A DNA stretch of 64,000 nucleotides from the NCBI RefSeq assembly GCF_004118855.1, contig NZ_PDKF01000005.1, forward strand, positions 124,001-188,000, written 5' to 3'. Under the pieces are notes generated by a model. That model made no database searches and was not told where the DNA came from. It saw only the letters and a list, made by a program, of their open reading frames with translations. Position 1 is the stretch's first letter. Every line of letters starts with the position of its first letter. This stretch comes from Arcobacter sp. CECT 8983. GTDB lineage: Bacteria; Campylobacterota; Campylobacteria; Campylobacterales; Arcobacteraceae. This document shows positions 28,099 to 37,070 of this stretch, piece by piece. The position numbers and the translations under genes were made by a program.

Positions 28099-28849
28099 TT
28101 TAGCTTTTTTAGAACTACCTTTAGAACTTAATGATTTTATCATTTTATTAATTAGCTGTTTTATAGGTGCAGCTATTACAACTTCAGTTGGTGCTGGAGG
28201 TGGTTTGGTAGTTATAGGAGGGATGAGTATGGCTCTTCCTCCTTTAACTTTACTTCCTATTCATGCTTTATCTCAATCTGGGGCTGGTTTATTAAGAGCT
28301 TTTCTTTTTAGAAAGACTTTTATTAAATATATTTTTGTATATTTTATGATTGGAAGTTTAATAGGGTATATTTTTGCTTCATATTTTTTAGTTACTTTAC
28401 CTGAGTATATGTTAAAACTATTTTTAGGTATAGGAATTATTACTTTAAACCTTATCCCAAACTTTGAAATAAAAAAAATTTCAAACTTTTATATTATTGT
28501 ATTTGGAGCTGTAACTGGATTTTTAACTATGTTTATAGGAGCAATGGGTCCTTTAGTTATAATATTCTTGTCAGCTTATTTAAAAGATAGATATCTAATA
28601 ATTGGAACTTTGGCTTGGTGTATATCTTTTCAAAATCTAGGAAAAACAATTGTTTTTTATAATTTTGGTTTTGATTATATTCCTTGGCTTTTTACTATTT
28701 TTTTATTAATTGTTTTCTCTTTTTTAGGAACTTATCTTGGAAAAAATCTTTTGGATAAAAGTAATAATAGATTATTCAAAATTATTTTGAAAACTGTTAT
28801 ACTTATATTAGGAAGTAAACTAATATATGATGGAATTGTTTTAATGTAA
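28091..28849 (+). CDS. TSUP (TauE/SafE) family membrane transporter
   Basis: 252 residues with about seven to eight membrane helices. It shows the family's N-terminal GAAITTSVGAGGGLVVIGG and second-half FLTMFIGAMGPLVIIFLSAYL repeats. The start is a TTG at 28091, overlapping prpF by 8 bp behind AGGGGAAG. TSUP proteins export or import small organic or sulfur-containing anions. Co-transcription with tctAB and tctC2 suggests movement of a carboxylate product or co-substrate. Direction and substrate cannot be read from sequence. Confidence 0.83.
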   Translation: MFDLAFLELPLELNDFIILLISCFIGAAITTSVGAGGGLVVIGGMSMALPPLTLLPIHALSQSGAGLLRAFLFRKTFIKYIFVYFMIGSLIGYIFASYFLVTLPEYMLKLFLGIGIITLNLIPNFEIKKISNFYIIVFGAVTGFLTMFIGAMGPLVIIFLSAYLKDRYLIIGTLAWCISFQNLGKTIVFYNFGFDYIPWLFTIFLLIVFSFLGTYLGKNLLDKSNNRLFKIILKTVILILGSKLIYDGIVLM

Positions 28850-28857
28850 GGTTTAGT

Positions 28858-29820
28858 ATGAGATGTATCTTTTTATTTTTTATTTTTTTCAAGAGTTTAC
28901 TTTTTTCACTTGAATACCCAAATAAACCAATTGAATTTGTAGTTGGTCTTGGAGAAGGTGGTAGTTCTGATAGAATGACTAGAAATATGGCTGTTCTTTT
29001 AGAAGAAGAATTGGGAGTAACTATTAATGTTATAAATATAAAAGGTAATTCTTCATTAGATGCTGCTAAATATGTTTTAAATCAAAAACCTAACGGTTAC
29101 ACAGTTTTTTCTTCTGCTTTCTCTCCTCATTTCTTAAATGAAATTATAAGTAAAAATGCAAAATTTTATTTAGATCAATTTGAAATTATAAACCTTCAAT
29201 GGTTTGATTTTGAATCAATTATTGTAGATAAATCTTCTTCTTTTAATTCAATTATGCAAGTTATTGAACATATTAAGAATTCACCAGAAAAACTCAATAT
29301 AGGAGTTATAAATAAATCAAGTGGTCATTTAATCATTAAACTTTTACTTGAAAAGTTTAATATAAATTTTGAAAAGATAAACCTTAAATTGTATAAAGGA
29401 GGAGAGAAAGCTAGAAAAGCTCTATTTGATTCAAAGGTAGATCTTCTTATTATTGCTGCACAAGGTAATGAAAAATATAGAGAAAGGATTAAACCTCTAA
29501 CTATAATGTCACCACACAGATCAAAAAGATGGGATGCTCCAACTTTAAATGAAGCAATAAAAAGAAGTGGTATAGTTATGCCTCTAATTAGTGGTTCTAT
29601 AAGAGGAATGGCTGTACCAAAAGAGTTTAAACAAAAATATCCTAATAGGTTTAAAATTCTAAAAAAAGCAATTCAAAAGACTCTTGCAAAAAAATCTGTA
29701 CATAGATATTTAAAAAGAAAAAATATTGGCTATACTTGGATAGGCTCACAAACTTCAACAGAAATTTTAAAAAACTCTTTAGAAGATTTTGAAAAATACA
29801 ACTATCTAATAAAAGATTAG
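28858..29820 (+). CDS. Second TctC/Bug-family substrate-binding protein
   Basis: 320 residues with a signal peptide (~1-18, FKSLLFSLEYP). The TctC start pattern is YPNKPIEFVVGLGEGGSSDRMTRNMA. It is divergent from TctC1, lacks the long GGGST insertion region and uses the canonical shorter length. It is last in the tctAB operon, 9 bp after the TSUP gene. One permease with two binding proteins suggests two related ligands, for instance different tricarboxylates. A role in signalling through TctE is also possible. Confidence 0.88.
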   Translation: MRCIFLFFIFFKSLLFSLEYPNKPIEFVVGLGEGGSSDRMTRNMAVLLEEELGVTINVINIKGNSSLDAAKYVLNQKPNGYTVFSSAFSPHFLNEIISKNAKFYLDQFEIINLQWFDFESIIVDKSSSFNSIMQVIEHIKNSPEKLNIGVINKSSGHLIIKLLLEKFNINFEKINLKLYKGGEKARKALFDSKVDLLIIAAQGNEKYRERIKPLTIMSPHRSKRWDAPTLNEAIKRSGIVMPLISGSIRGMAVPKEFKQKYPNRFKILKKAIQKTLAKKSVHRYLKRKNIGYTWIGSQTSTEILKNSLEDFEKYNYLIKD

Positions 29821-29822
29821 TT

Positions 29823-31196
29823 TTAATGTTTAGGTATATCAAAAATTAAAGATATTTTTAATCCATTTTCATTTATTGCTTCAACTTTTGCATTATGAAG
29901 TGTAGCTATTTGTTTTACAATACTAAGACCTAAGCCTGAACCACTTTTTTTAGAGTCAACTCTATAGTATCTATCAAAAATAGTTTTTAAAAGCTTTTTA
30001 TCCACTCCTTTACCTTCATCTTTTACATTTAACCAAATAGTATTATTATGTCTTTCTAAAGATATTGTTATTGTTCCCGTAGGATTACCGTTTTCATCCA
30101 CAGCATAATGTATTGCATTGTTTATTATGTTATCTAGCATACTCTCAAGAAGAATTTGGTCACATTGAATAAAAATCTCTTCATCAATATTTTCATAGGC
30201 AAACTCAAAACCTTTTTTATATACTCTTGGAGCTGTTTTTAAACTATACTCTTTGCAAATATTATTTAGATTTTGTTTTTTAAATCTTTTTAGATTTATA
30301 GTATTTGGATTTGTTTTTGCATATAAAAGAAGTTGTTCAGTTATATGTGACATATTATTTAAAAGTGAGTTCAAAGCAATATAATTTTTATCATTTTTAT
30401 CATATAAAAACTCTAATTTAACTTTCATCTCTGCAAGAGGAGTTCTTAATTGATGAGATACATCAGAATTAAATTGCTCAATATAATCAATAGTTTCTCT
30501 ACTTCTTTCTAATAAAATATTGATGCTTTTTACAATATCTTCAATCTCCTTAGGTGCATTGAAAATAAGAGGGTCTAAATCCCTTTCATCTCTTTTTTTT
30601 ATTATTCTTTTTAGTCTATTTAAAGGTTTTAATCCTTCAGATACTGCAATAAGAGTTATTATTACAGTGGAAACAATTACAATCACCATTATAATTAGAA
30701 GTAAACTTAACACATAATTTATATTTTCATCTCTTTCTTCTTTTGTTTCTCCTAAAGTAATATAAGCACTATAAGTTTTACCTGCACTGTAAAGAGAAGT
30801 TTTATAAGACACTACTCTTAAGTTTGAATCATTGTATTCTGTATTATAAAATACAACATCATCATCCACTAATCTTCTTTTATTTAATAAAGACTCATAT
30901 CCCACAAGGAGTCTATTATCTTCATCAACCACAGAATAATAAATTAACCCTTGATCATTTGAAGAGAGTAACTCAATTGAAAAACTAGGAATATCAACAA
31001 AAAGTTTTGAGTTTTTTATTCCTATACTATATTCGATACTTTTAGCACTAGCTTTTAATCTATTATCAAAAAAATTTGTAACATTTTTTTCTAAAACAAA
31101 ATATATATAAACAAAAAGAATCATGGTAAAAATAATAAGAGGGAAAGTTAGCCAAGCTATTAGACTTGATTTAATAGATTTAGTATTTCTTTCCAT
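29823..31196 (-). CDS. tctE: TctE-type sensor histidine kinase
   Basis: 457 residues. Two membrane helices (~12-34 and ~162-186) enclose a ~125-residue periplasmic sensor of the 2CSK-N type. A HAMP-like linker, phospho-His in SDVSHQLRTPLAEMK (TctE-like HQLRTPL), and ATPase boxes DNIINNAIHYA, DEGKGV and SGLGLSIV follow. It starts 1 bp after tctD ends. TctD/TctE systems elsewhere respond to citrate or tricarballylate-type acids and activate tripartite carboxylate transporters. That matches this neighbourhood. It is convergent with the tctAB operon. Confidence 0.9.
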   Translation of the reverse strand: MERNTKSIKSSLIAWLTFPLIIFTMILFVYIYFVLEKNVTNFFDNRLKASAKSIEYSIGIKNSKLFVDIPSFSIELLSSNDQGLIYYSVVDEDNRLLVGYESLLNKRRLVDDDVVFYNTEYNDSNLRVVSYKTSLYSAGKTYSAYITLGETKEERDENINYVLSLLLIIMVIVIVSTVIITLIAVSEGLKPLNRLKRIIKKRDERDLDPLIFNAPKEIEDIVKSINILLERSRETIDYIEQFNSDVSHQLRTPLAEMKVKLEFLYDKNDKNYIALNSLLNNMSHITEQLLLYAKTNPNTINLKRFKKQNLNNICKEYSLKTAPRVYKKGFEFAYENIDEEIFIQCDQILLESMLDNIINNAIHYAVDENGNPTGTITISLERHNNTIWLNVKDEGKGVDKKLLKTIFDRYYRVDSKKSGSGLGLSIVKQIATLHNAKVEAINENGLKISLIFDIPKH

Positions 31197-31197
31197 A

Positions 31198-31854
31198 TTA
31201 ACTCATCATGTAACCTAAACCTCTAACTGTTTTTAAGTTTATGGAATGCCCCAGTTTTTTTCTGAGTCTTGAGACATAAGTTTCAACGGCAGTTGGGTTA
31301 AATTCATCATCTATAGAAGTTATATGTTCTACTATGTTCTCTTTACTTACTATTGCATTTAGGTTTCGCAGAAAAAATTTAAATATAGTTAATTCTCTTT
31401 TACTTAATTCAATCTTTTTTTCATCTCTTGTTAAAGCTAAAGTTTTAGAGTTAAATTCTAAGTCATTATATTTTATAATATTTGAAGTTTGATTATTACT
31501 TCGTCTAAGAAGAGCTTGTACCCTTGCTACTACTTCATCTAATTCAAAAGGTTTACATATATAATCATCAGCACCAGTTTCTAAACCTAAAATCCTTTGA
31601 TCTAATCTATCTCTTGCAGATATAACTAAAATAGGAAGATTTTTCTGAGAACTACGTAGTTTTTTTATAATATCAATCCCATCAATTTCTGGAAGACCTA
31701 AATCTAAAATAAGTAAGTCATAAGTAGATGTTTCTAAAGCATAAAGACCTTCATCCCCTTCATAAAAAACATCTGCAATATATCCTATTTCTTTTAGCTT
31801 TTTATAAATACCATCTGCTAAGGTCTCATTATCTTCAAGGATTAATAATTTCAT
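31198..31854 (-). CDS. tctD: TctD-type OmpR-family response regulator
   Basis: 218 residues: receiver with acidic LEDNE, phospho-acceptor in YDLLILDLGLPEIDG, Thr/Ser in VISARD and Lys in CKPF. A winged-helix domain follows (LSKRELTIFKFFLRN, then TAVETYVSRLRKKL and TVRGLGYMM). OmpR-family regulators bind tandem half-sites about one helical turn apart. The cluster motif TGCAAG-N5-TGMCAG has 11-bp spacing, and one copy lies before the usp gene that starts this operon, so autoregulation is likely. It lies between usp and tctE. Confidence 0.92.
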   Translation of the reverse strand: MKLLILEDNETLADGIYKKLKEIGYIADVFYEGDEGLYALETSTYDLLILDLGLPEIDGIDIIKKLRSSQKNLPILVISARDRLDQRILGLETGADDYICKPFELDEVVARVQALLRRSNNQTSNIIKYNDLEFNSKTLALTRDEKKIELSKRELTIFKFFLRNLNAIVSKENIVEHITSIDDEFNPTAVETYVSRLRKKLGHSINLKTVRGLGYMMS

Positions 31855-31873
31855 AAATAAATTTTACCATAAA

Positions 31874-32722
31874 TTAATGAGACATAAAAATAGGAAGCGT
31901 TGATTTTTCTAATAAATATCTTGTTGCTCCACCAAACATAAGCTCTTTTAAGCCTCTATGTCCATAAGAACCAGCAACAATTAAATCAAAATTCCCATCA
32001 AGTGCTGCATTTAAAAGGGCTTGTCCTGGGATTTTTGTTGTTTTAACAATCTCATAACTTGTATCAATTCCATGGTATGAAAGATATTCTCTTAATTTAT
32101 CCATTTTTTCTAACTCATCTGTATACTCTTCTGAAGAGACTATATGCACTCTTTGAGCTTGTTTCAAAATTTCTATTGATGAAGTAACTGCACGTGATGC
32201 TTCAGGAGAATTGTTCCATCCAATAATGATTGAGTCCACTTTAAAATTTCTCATTACTCTAGGGAACATAAGTACTGATTTACCACTTTTCAATACTGTA
32301 GTTTCAAAAGTTGCTGTTGTAACACCAGAAGGAGGGGCTGCTGCTATAACCAAATCACAAAATTTTGACTCTTGTTCAACTAGGGAGCTTCGCAGACCTT
32401 CTTTTATATTTAAAAAAGTATTTGCTTCATTTTCAAGAGTTTTTTGTGAAACTTTTATACCAACTTCACCTGCTATTTTCTCAAATAGTTCTTGCATTTG
32501 ATGATTTTCATCATCTAGTTTTGTATCAACTACTTCATCAATCTTTTTCATAATATCTTTAGGTATTGATAATGCTTTGTATAGACTCATATTTGTTTTT
32601 ATTCCACATTTTAAGACTTCAAGACTGACATTAAAATGCTTCGCAATCAAGAAAGCTCCATAAAGTCTCTCTTCTAATTCGTCTCCACCACCAATAGGGA
32701 AAAATAGTTTTTTATATTTCAT
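31874..32722 (-). CDS. Tandem-domain universal stress protein
   Basis: 282 residues made of two UspA-like halves. The second (from about residue 150, DSIIIGWNNSPEASRAVTS) keeps the nucleotide-binding signature GSYGHRGLKELMFGGATRY, i.e. G-X2-G-X9-G-(S/T). The first half is divergent. It is the promoter-proximal gene of an operon with tctD and tctE, with 19 bp to tctD. Site E lies 44 bp upstream. A stress protein leading a two-component operon is uncommon; it may be a regulon member rather than a component of signalling. Confidence 0.9.
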   Translation of the reverse strand: MKYKKLFFPIGGGDELEERLYGAFLIAKHFNVSLEVLKCGIKTNMSLYKALSIPKDIMKKIDEVVDTKLDDENHQMQELFEKIAGEVGIKVSQKTLENEANTFLNIKEGLRSSLVEQESKFCDLVIAAAPPSGVTTATFETTVLKSGKSVLMFPRVMRNFKVDSIIIGWNNSPEASRAVTSSIEILKQAQRVHIVSSEEYTDELEKMDKLREYLSYHGIDTSYEIVKTTKIPGQALLNAALDGNFDLIVAGSYGHRGLKELMFGGATRYLLEKSTLPIFMSH

Positions 32723-32766
32723 AAGTAATCCTTTTTAAAGATATTATGAAATTATAAAAGATAAGT

Positions 32767-32783
32767 CTGTCATGAAACTTGCA
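32767..32783 (-). promoter_or_regulatory. Putative TctD operator, site E (upstream of usp-tctD-tctE)
   Basis: Minus-strand TGCAAG-TTTCA-TGACAG; a CATAAT box lies about 18 nt beyond. The site implies feedback control of the regulator's own operon. It lies 44 bp before the usp start. Confidence 0.7.
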
Positions 32784-32838
32784 GAAGCTAAAAATGATAA
32801 ATATTTAAATATTTCAAAAAATATATTTAATTAGTTTT

Positions 32839-33543
32839 TTATAAAAAAGTTGAAACCAATCCTATTAGTCCACCAAATACTGCACCCCAAATTACAAGCC
32901 ATCCCAAGTGCTCTTTTATCATATTTTGAACTAACTCTTTTACCATTTTAGGAGTTAACTCATCTAGTCTTGCATTAACAATTTTGCTTAACTTTTCATA
33001 TACATCTTCACTTAAATCTTCTGAAGTTAAAGCTTCATTTAATACAGCTTGAAAAGATTCAGTTTGAGAAATTTTTATAATAGAAGCTTTAAGTTTTTCT
33101 ACAAAAGGCTCTTTTAGTGGTTCTAATGCTGCTTCTCCACCAAACATTCCAAGCATCCCACCAAATGGTGACTCAACAACTGATTCTTTTAAAGAATCAT
33201 AAGCAGGTGTAAAATCTGTTTTATTTAGTAGCTTTTCAAAGTCTATTGTACTTTTTGCACTTGAAACCTCATCTTTAAAAAAGTTTGTTAAGTTATCTTT
33301 TGTAAAAAATTCATTCATAAGTAAATTATGAATTGCACTTTTAAAAGCTTCAAATTTTTTTTCTATAACACCACTTCCATATAAAAATGGTACCCTCTCA
33401 AAAAGCATATGAATAGCTAATGTATTTGTAATAGCTCCACTTAAAGCAAATAGCCCAACCATAAAAATAGTATGATTATCATTTGAATATCCAAATGCCA
33501 TAATAAGTAAAGTCACTAAATTTGTAATATCTGTTCTACTCAT
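32839..33543 (-). CDS. DUF445-family membrane protein
   Basis: 234 residues from the ATG at 33543, preferred over an upstream in-frame start because AAAGGAGAG precedes it (protein begins MSRTDITNLV). An N-terminal hydrophobic pair contains GAITNTLAIHMLFERVPF, the characteristic DUF445 patch. A ~150-residue helical soluble middle and a C-terminal hairpin helix (WLVIWGAVFGGLIGLVSTFL) follow. DUF445 proteins are widespread, of uncertain function, and proposed to be membrane-organising. The gene stands alone between usp and the ornithine-lipid gene; no functional link is evident. Confidence 0.82.
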   Translation of the reverse strand: MSRTDITNLVTLLIMAFGYSNDNHTIFMVGLFALSGAITNTLAIHMLFERVPFLYGSGVIEKKFEAFKSAIHNLLMNEFFTKDNLTNFFKDEVSSAKSTIDFEKLLNKTDFTPAYDSLKESVVESPFGGMLGMFGGEAALEPLKEPFVEKLKASIIKISQTESFQAVLNEALTSEDLSEDVYEKLSKIVNARLDELTPKMVKELVQNMIKEHLGWLVIWGAVFGGLIGLVSTFL

Positions 33544-33692
33544 AAACTCTCCTTTATTTATTTTGGATTTTATCATAATTTATGTAATTTATTTATTACC
33601 CTATTACTCTTAAAAAAAGTAACCACATAAATAAACTTATGTAACTCATTTGTAATGCATTTATTTTAAAATTCCTAAACTAAGGAGTAAAA

Positions 33693-35399
33693 ATGATAGA
33701 TGTTCAAAAAGAGATAGCAAAGAAATTTCCAAGTATAAATAAAAACCCAAATTTCTTGAAAAAATCTTTAATTAACATTGCTAAAAAAGTTGTACATGAA
33801 AACTCAATAAATGAATTTTTAGAAAAACACTCACACCTAAAAGGTTTTGAGTTTGTTGATGCTGTATTAGACTATTTTAACTTTGACTATACAGTTTCAA
33901 GTAATGATTTACAAAACATTCCAAGTACTGGAAAAGTAGTAATTATTGCAAACCATCCATTAGGTGGGCTTGATGCTTTATCTTTATTAAAACTTGTTGG
34001 AACAATTAGAACTGATGTAAAGATTGTAGCAAATGATTTTTTAGTTGGAATTGATGCTTTAAAATCACTTTTCATTCCAATAGATAACTATAAAATGAGG
34101 CAATCTAAAAAAGATATTCAAGCAGTTTATAGTGCTTTAAACAATGATGAAGCTGTAATTATTTTCCCAGCAGGTGAAGTTAGTCGTGCTAGTGCTAAAG
34201 GAGTAAAAGACCCCTCTTGGAATAAAGGTTTTTTAAACTTTGCAATAAATACAAATGCTCCAATTTTACCTATATTTATTGGTGGCAAAAACTCAAAAAC
34301 TTTTTATACTATGTCAGTTTTAAATAAAACATTCTCAACACTTCTACTTTCACATGAAATGTTTAAAAAGAAATCAACAAATATAAATATAAAGATAGGA
34401 CAGATTATTCCAAATGAGAATATCAAACCAAAAGGTTTAGATAAGAAGTATCTTGTAAATCTTTATAAAAAGCATCTTTATGCCCTAAAAAAAGGCAAAA
34501 AGTCTTTCTTTGAAACACAAAAAGCTATCGCTCACCCTCAAAAAAAAGAGGACATTATAAAAGAGTTAAAAAAATCAAAGCTCATTGGTGAAACAAAAGA
34601 TGGAAAAAAAATCTATCTTTATGATTATGAAGATGATTCTGTAGTTTTAAAAGAGTTAGGAAGATTAAGGGAATTATCTTTTAGAAAAGTTGGGGAAGGT
34701 ATAAATAAAAAAAGAGATACAGATAAATATGATATTTACTACCAGCACATCATTCTTTGGGATGAAAATGATTTAGAAATAGTTGGTTCTTATAGAATCG
34801 GAAATGGTAAATTTATTAATGAAAACCTAGGAGTAAAAGGTTTTTATTCTAATACTTTATTTAAATATAATAATAGATTTATTCCATATTTAAATGACTC
34901 AATTGAGCTTGGAAGAAGTTTCGTACAGCCTAAATATTGGGGAACAAGAGCTTTAGATTATCTTTGGTATGGAATAGGTGCATATTTAAAGAACCATCCA
35001 GAAATAAAGTATATGTTTGGTCCAGTATCTATTTCAGCAAACTTCCCAAGTGCAGCAAAAGATTTACTTGTGTTTCATTATTCATACTACTATTCAAGCA
35101 AAGAAGAAATGGTTGAAGCAAAAATACCATATCAGTACTCTTCACATAGTTTAGATTTAAGATCAATTTTTGAATACAAAACAAGAAAAGAGGACTTTAA
35201 AATTTTAAAATCTAGTTTAAATGGTATTGGAGTCGCAATTCCTACACTTTTTAAACAATACTCAGATATTTGTGAAGAAGGTGGAGTTAAGTTCTTAGGC
35301 TTTAATGTTGACCCTGATTTTTCAGATTGTGTTGATGGTTTTATTTTAGTTGATGTAAAAAAAATCAAAGATAGTGCAAGACAAAGATATATAGGTTAA
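33693..35399 (+). CDS. olsF: Bifunctional ornithine-lipid synthase, OlsF type
   Basis: 568 residues, close to characterised OlsF. The N-terminal ~280 residues form a PlsC-like acyltransferase with the motif IIANHPLGGLDALSLL (His/Asp catalytic pair) and FPAGEVSR. The C-terminal ~250 residues are a GNAT/hemolysin-like N-acyltransferase (LRELSFRKVGEG, VGSYRIGNG, ELGRSFVQPKYWG). In OlsF the C-terminal half first N-acylates ornithine and the N-terminal half then O-acylates the lyso-lipid, giving a phosphorus-free membrane lipid. It replaces separate OlsB and OlsA. The start has an AAGGAG site. Monocistronic, with a terminator at its end. Confidence 0.82.
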   Translation: MIDVQKEIAKKFPSINKNPNFLKKSLINIAKKVVHENSINEFLEKHSHLKGFEFVDAVLDYFNFDYTVSSNDLQNIPSTGKVVIIANHPLGGLDALSLLKLVGTIRTDVKIVANDFLVGIDALKSLFIPIDNYKMRQSKKDIQAVYSALNNDEAVIIFPAGEVSRASAKGVKDPSWNKGFLNFAINTNAPILPIFIGGKNSKTFYTMSVLNKTFSTLLLSHEMFKKKSTNINIKIGQIIPNENIKPKGLDKKYLVNLYKKHLYALKKGKKSFFETQKAIAHPQKKEDIIKELKKSKLIGETKDGKKIYLYDYEDDSVVLKELGRLRELSFRKVGEGINKKRDTDKYDIYYQHIILWDENDLEIVGSYRIGNGKFINENLGVKGFYSNTLFKYNNRFIPYLNDSIELGRSFVQPKYWGTRALDYLWYGIGAYLKNHPEIKYMFGPVSISANFPSAAKDLLVFHYSYYYSSKEEMVEAKIPYQYSSHSLDLRSIFEYKTRKEDFKILKSSLNGIGVAIPTLFKQYSDICEEGGVKFLGFNVDPDFSDCVDGFILVDVKKIKDSARQRYIG

Positions 35400-35414
35400 T
35401 TTCTATATATCTTT
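35383..35414. terminator. Perfect 12-bp hairpin at the end of olsF
   Basis: AAAGATATATAG (35383-35394) and CTATATATCTTT (35403-35414) are exact reverse complements around an 8-nt loop that contains the olsF stop codon. It sits between convergent genes, so it may end both transcripts, although the following T run is interrupted. Confidence 0.7.
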
Positions 35415-35420
35415 TATTTA

Positions 35421-37058
35421 TTAATCTTCTTTTTGCTCTTTGATAAAGTCAATTCTACACTCTTTTGTTTCTTCAACAAGTGCACGGGCAACCACATCAT
35501 CTTCTACAATTATATGTTCTAAGTGTAAAGACTCTAACTCTTGTTTTTCAGTAAATCTAGTTACTTTAACAATAGTTTTTGTATTGTGTGTTAAGTCATT
35601 AATAACTTCACAAATAAGATGTAATTTTTCTGGGTTATCAATAGCTACAATAACAGCACAAGCATCTTTGATATTTACTGACTCTAAGATATGTTTATGG
35701 GCTGCATTTCCAAAGATAATAGGTTCATTATCCCTATAACCCATCTCAAAATATTTTAAATTATGCTCAATAATTACATAAGTATGTCCATCTTCTCTTA
35801 GGTTATGGGCAATTTCTTGTCCTAAGTGTCCAAAACCTAATACTACAATATGACCTCTTGTATCTTTATCTATATTGTATGTTTCTGGAAGTTTTAATGT
35901 ATCCTCTGGTAAAAGTTTTGTTGCAATTGATGAAAGGTTTTTTAAGACAATTGGAGTTAAAATCATTGAAATAACGATAGTAACTATAAGTATCTGAGAA
36001 TATGTTGGGTCAATTAAACTTCTACTTCTAGCTAGTTCCAAAATTGCTAACGAGAACTCTCCAATTTGAACTAAAGATAAAGCAGTTTTAAATGCAATTC
36101 TTTTTGTATCATCAATTCTTACAAGTAAATAGATAATTAGGTATTTTAATGAAACTAAAACAGGTAATAAAACTAAGATAATTACAATATTGTCTGCAAT
36201 TAGTTGGAAATTGATTTGCATACCAACAGTGATAAAGAATACACCTAATAATAAGTTTCTAAAAGGTGTAAGGTCAGCTTCAACCTGATGTTTAAACTTT
36301 GTTTCACTAATCATCATCCCGGCAACAAATGCTCCAAGTGAGTATGTAAAGCCAAAATAGTGAGCTAAATAAGAAGCTCCAATTGCTACAAGTAAAACTG
36401 AACCTACAAACAGTTCATCAGATTTTGATTTTGAAACATGTTCAAAAAATGGTTCTAATAAATACTTACCAGAAATATAAAGTAAAGCAAGTAAAATTCC
36501 AGCTGCAACTGTTGTTTCAAAAATTAAAGAAGCAACACTTTTACTGTCATCACTTGCAAATAGTGAAATCATAAGTAAAATAGGAATTACTGCAATATCT
36601 TGCATAATTAAAATTCCAAGAACTCTTTGCCCATGTCTTTTTTTAATTTCATTATTTTCATTATATGTTTTTAGAACAATTGCAGTTGATGATAAAGACA
36701 TAGCAGCACCTATAATAAGTGATGTTTTAAAGTCAAAATTGAAAACAAGCATACAAATAGTTATTACAAATATCGTTGTAACTATAATTTGTAAAGAACC
36801 AGTAAAGAATACCTCTTTTCTCATTCTTTTTAAGTGTTCTAATGAAAACTCCAACCCAATTGTAAACATTAAGAACACAACACCAAACTCTGCAATCTCT
36901 TTTAAATCATGATTATTTACAGCTGCATGTAAATCAAATACGTATGCAATAATTGTACCTGTTAAAATATAACCAATAATTGTTGGTAAATGGAACTTTC
37001 TTAAAACAAGATTTACTACTATTGCGATGAATAGTGTCCAAACGATAATTCCTAACAT
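35421..37058 (-). CDS. CPA2-family cation/proton antiporter (Kef/YbaL type) with NAD-binding TrkA-N domain
   Basis: 545 residues. About twelve membrane helices occupy 1-385 and include the antiporter core (GVVFLMFTIGLEFSLEHLK and SLGAFVAGMMISETKFKHQVE). A Rossmann RCK/TrkA-N domain follows (~405-530: HIVVLGFGHLGQEIAHNL). These proteins exchange K+ or Na+ for H+ under gating by nucleotides or glutathione adducts. It follows the helicase gene by 12 bp on the same strand. The precise ion is not determinable. Confidence 0.92.
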   Translation of the reverse strand: MLGIIVWTLFIAIVVNLVLRKFHLPTIIGYILTGTIIAYVFDLHAAVNNHDLKEIAEFGVVFLMFTIGLEFSLEHLKRMRKEVFFTGSLQIIVTTIFVITICMLVFNFDFKTSLIIGAAMSLSSTAIVLKTYNENNEIKKRHGQRVLGILIMQDIAVIPILLMISLFASDDSKSVASLIFETTVAAGILLALLYISGKYLLEPFFEHVSKSKSDELFVGSVLLVAIGASYLAHYFGFTYSLGAFVAGMMISETKFKHQVEADLTPFRNLLLGVFFITVGMQINFQLIADNIVIILVLLPVLVSLKYLIIYLLVRIDDTKRIAFKTALSLVQIGEFSLAILELARSRSLIDPTYSQILIVTIVISMILTPIVLKNLSSIATKLLPEDTLKLPETYNIDKDTRGHIVVLGFGHLGQEIAHNLREDGHTYVIIEHNLKYFEMGYRDNEPIIFGNAAHKHILESVNIKDACAVIVAIDNPEKLHLICEVINDLTHNTKTIVKVTRFTEKQELESLHLEHIIVEDDVVARALVEETKECRIDFIKEQKED

Positions 37059-37070
37059 ATTTTCCTTCTT

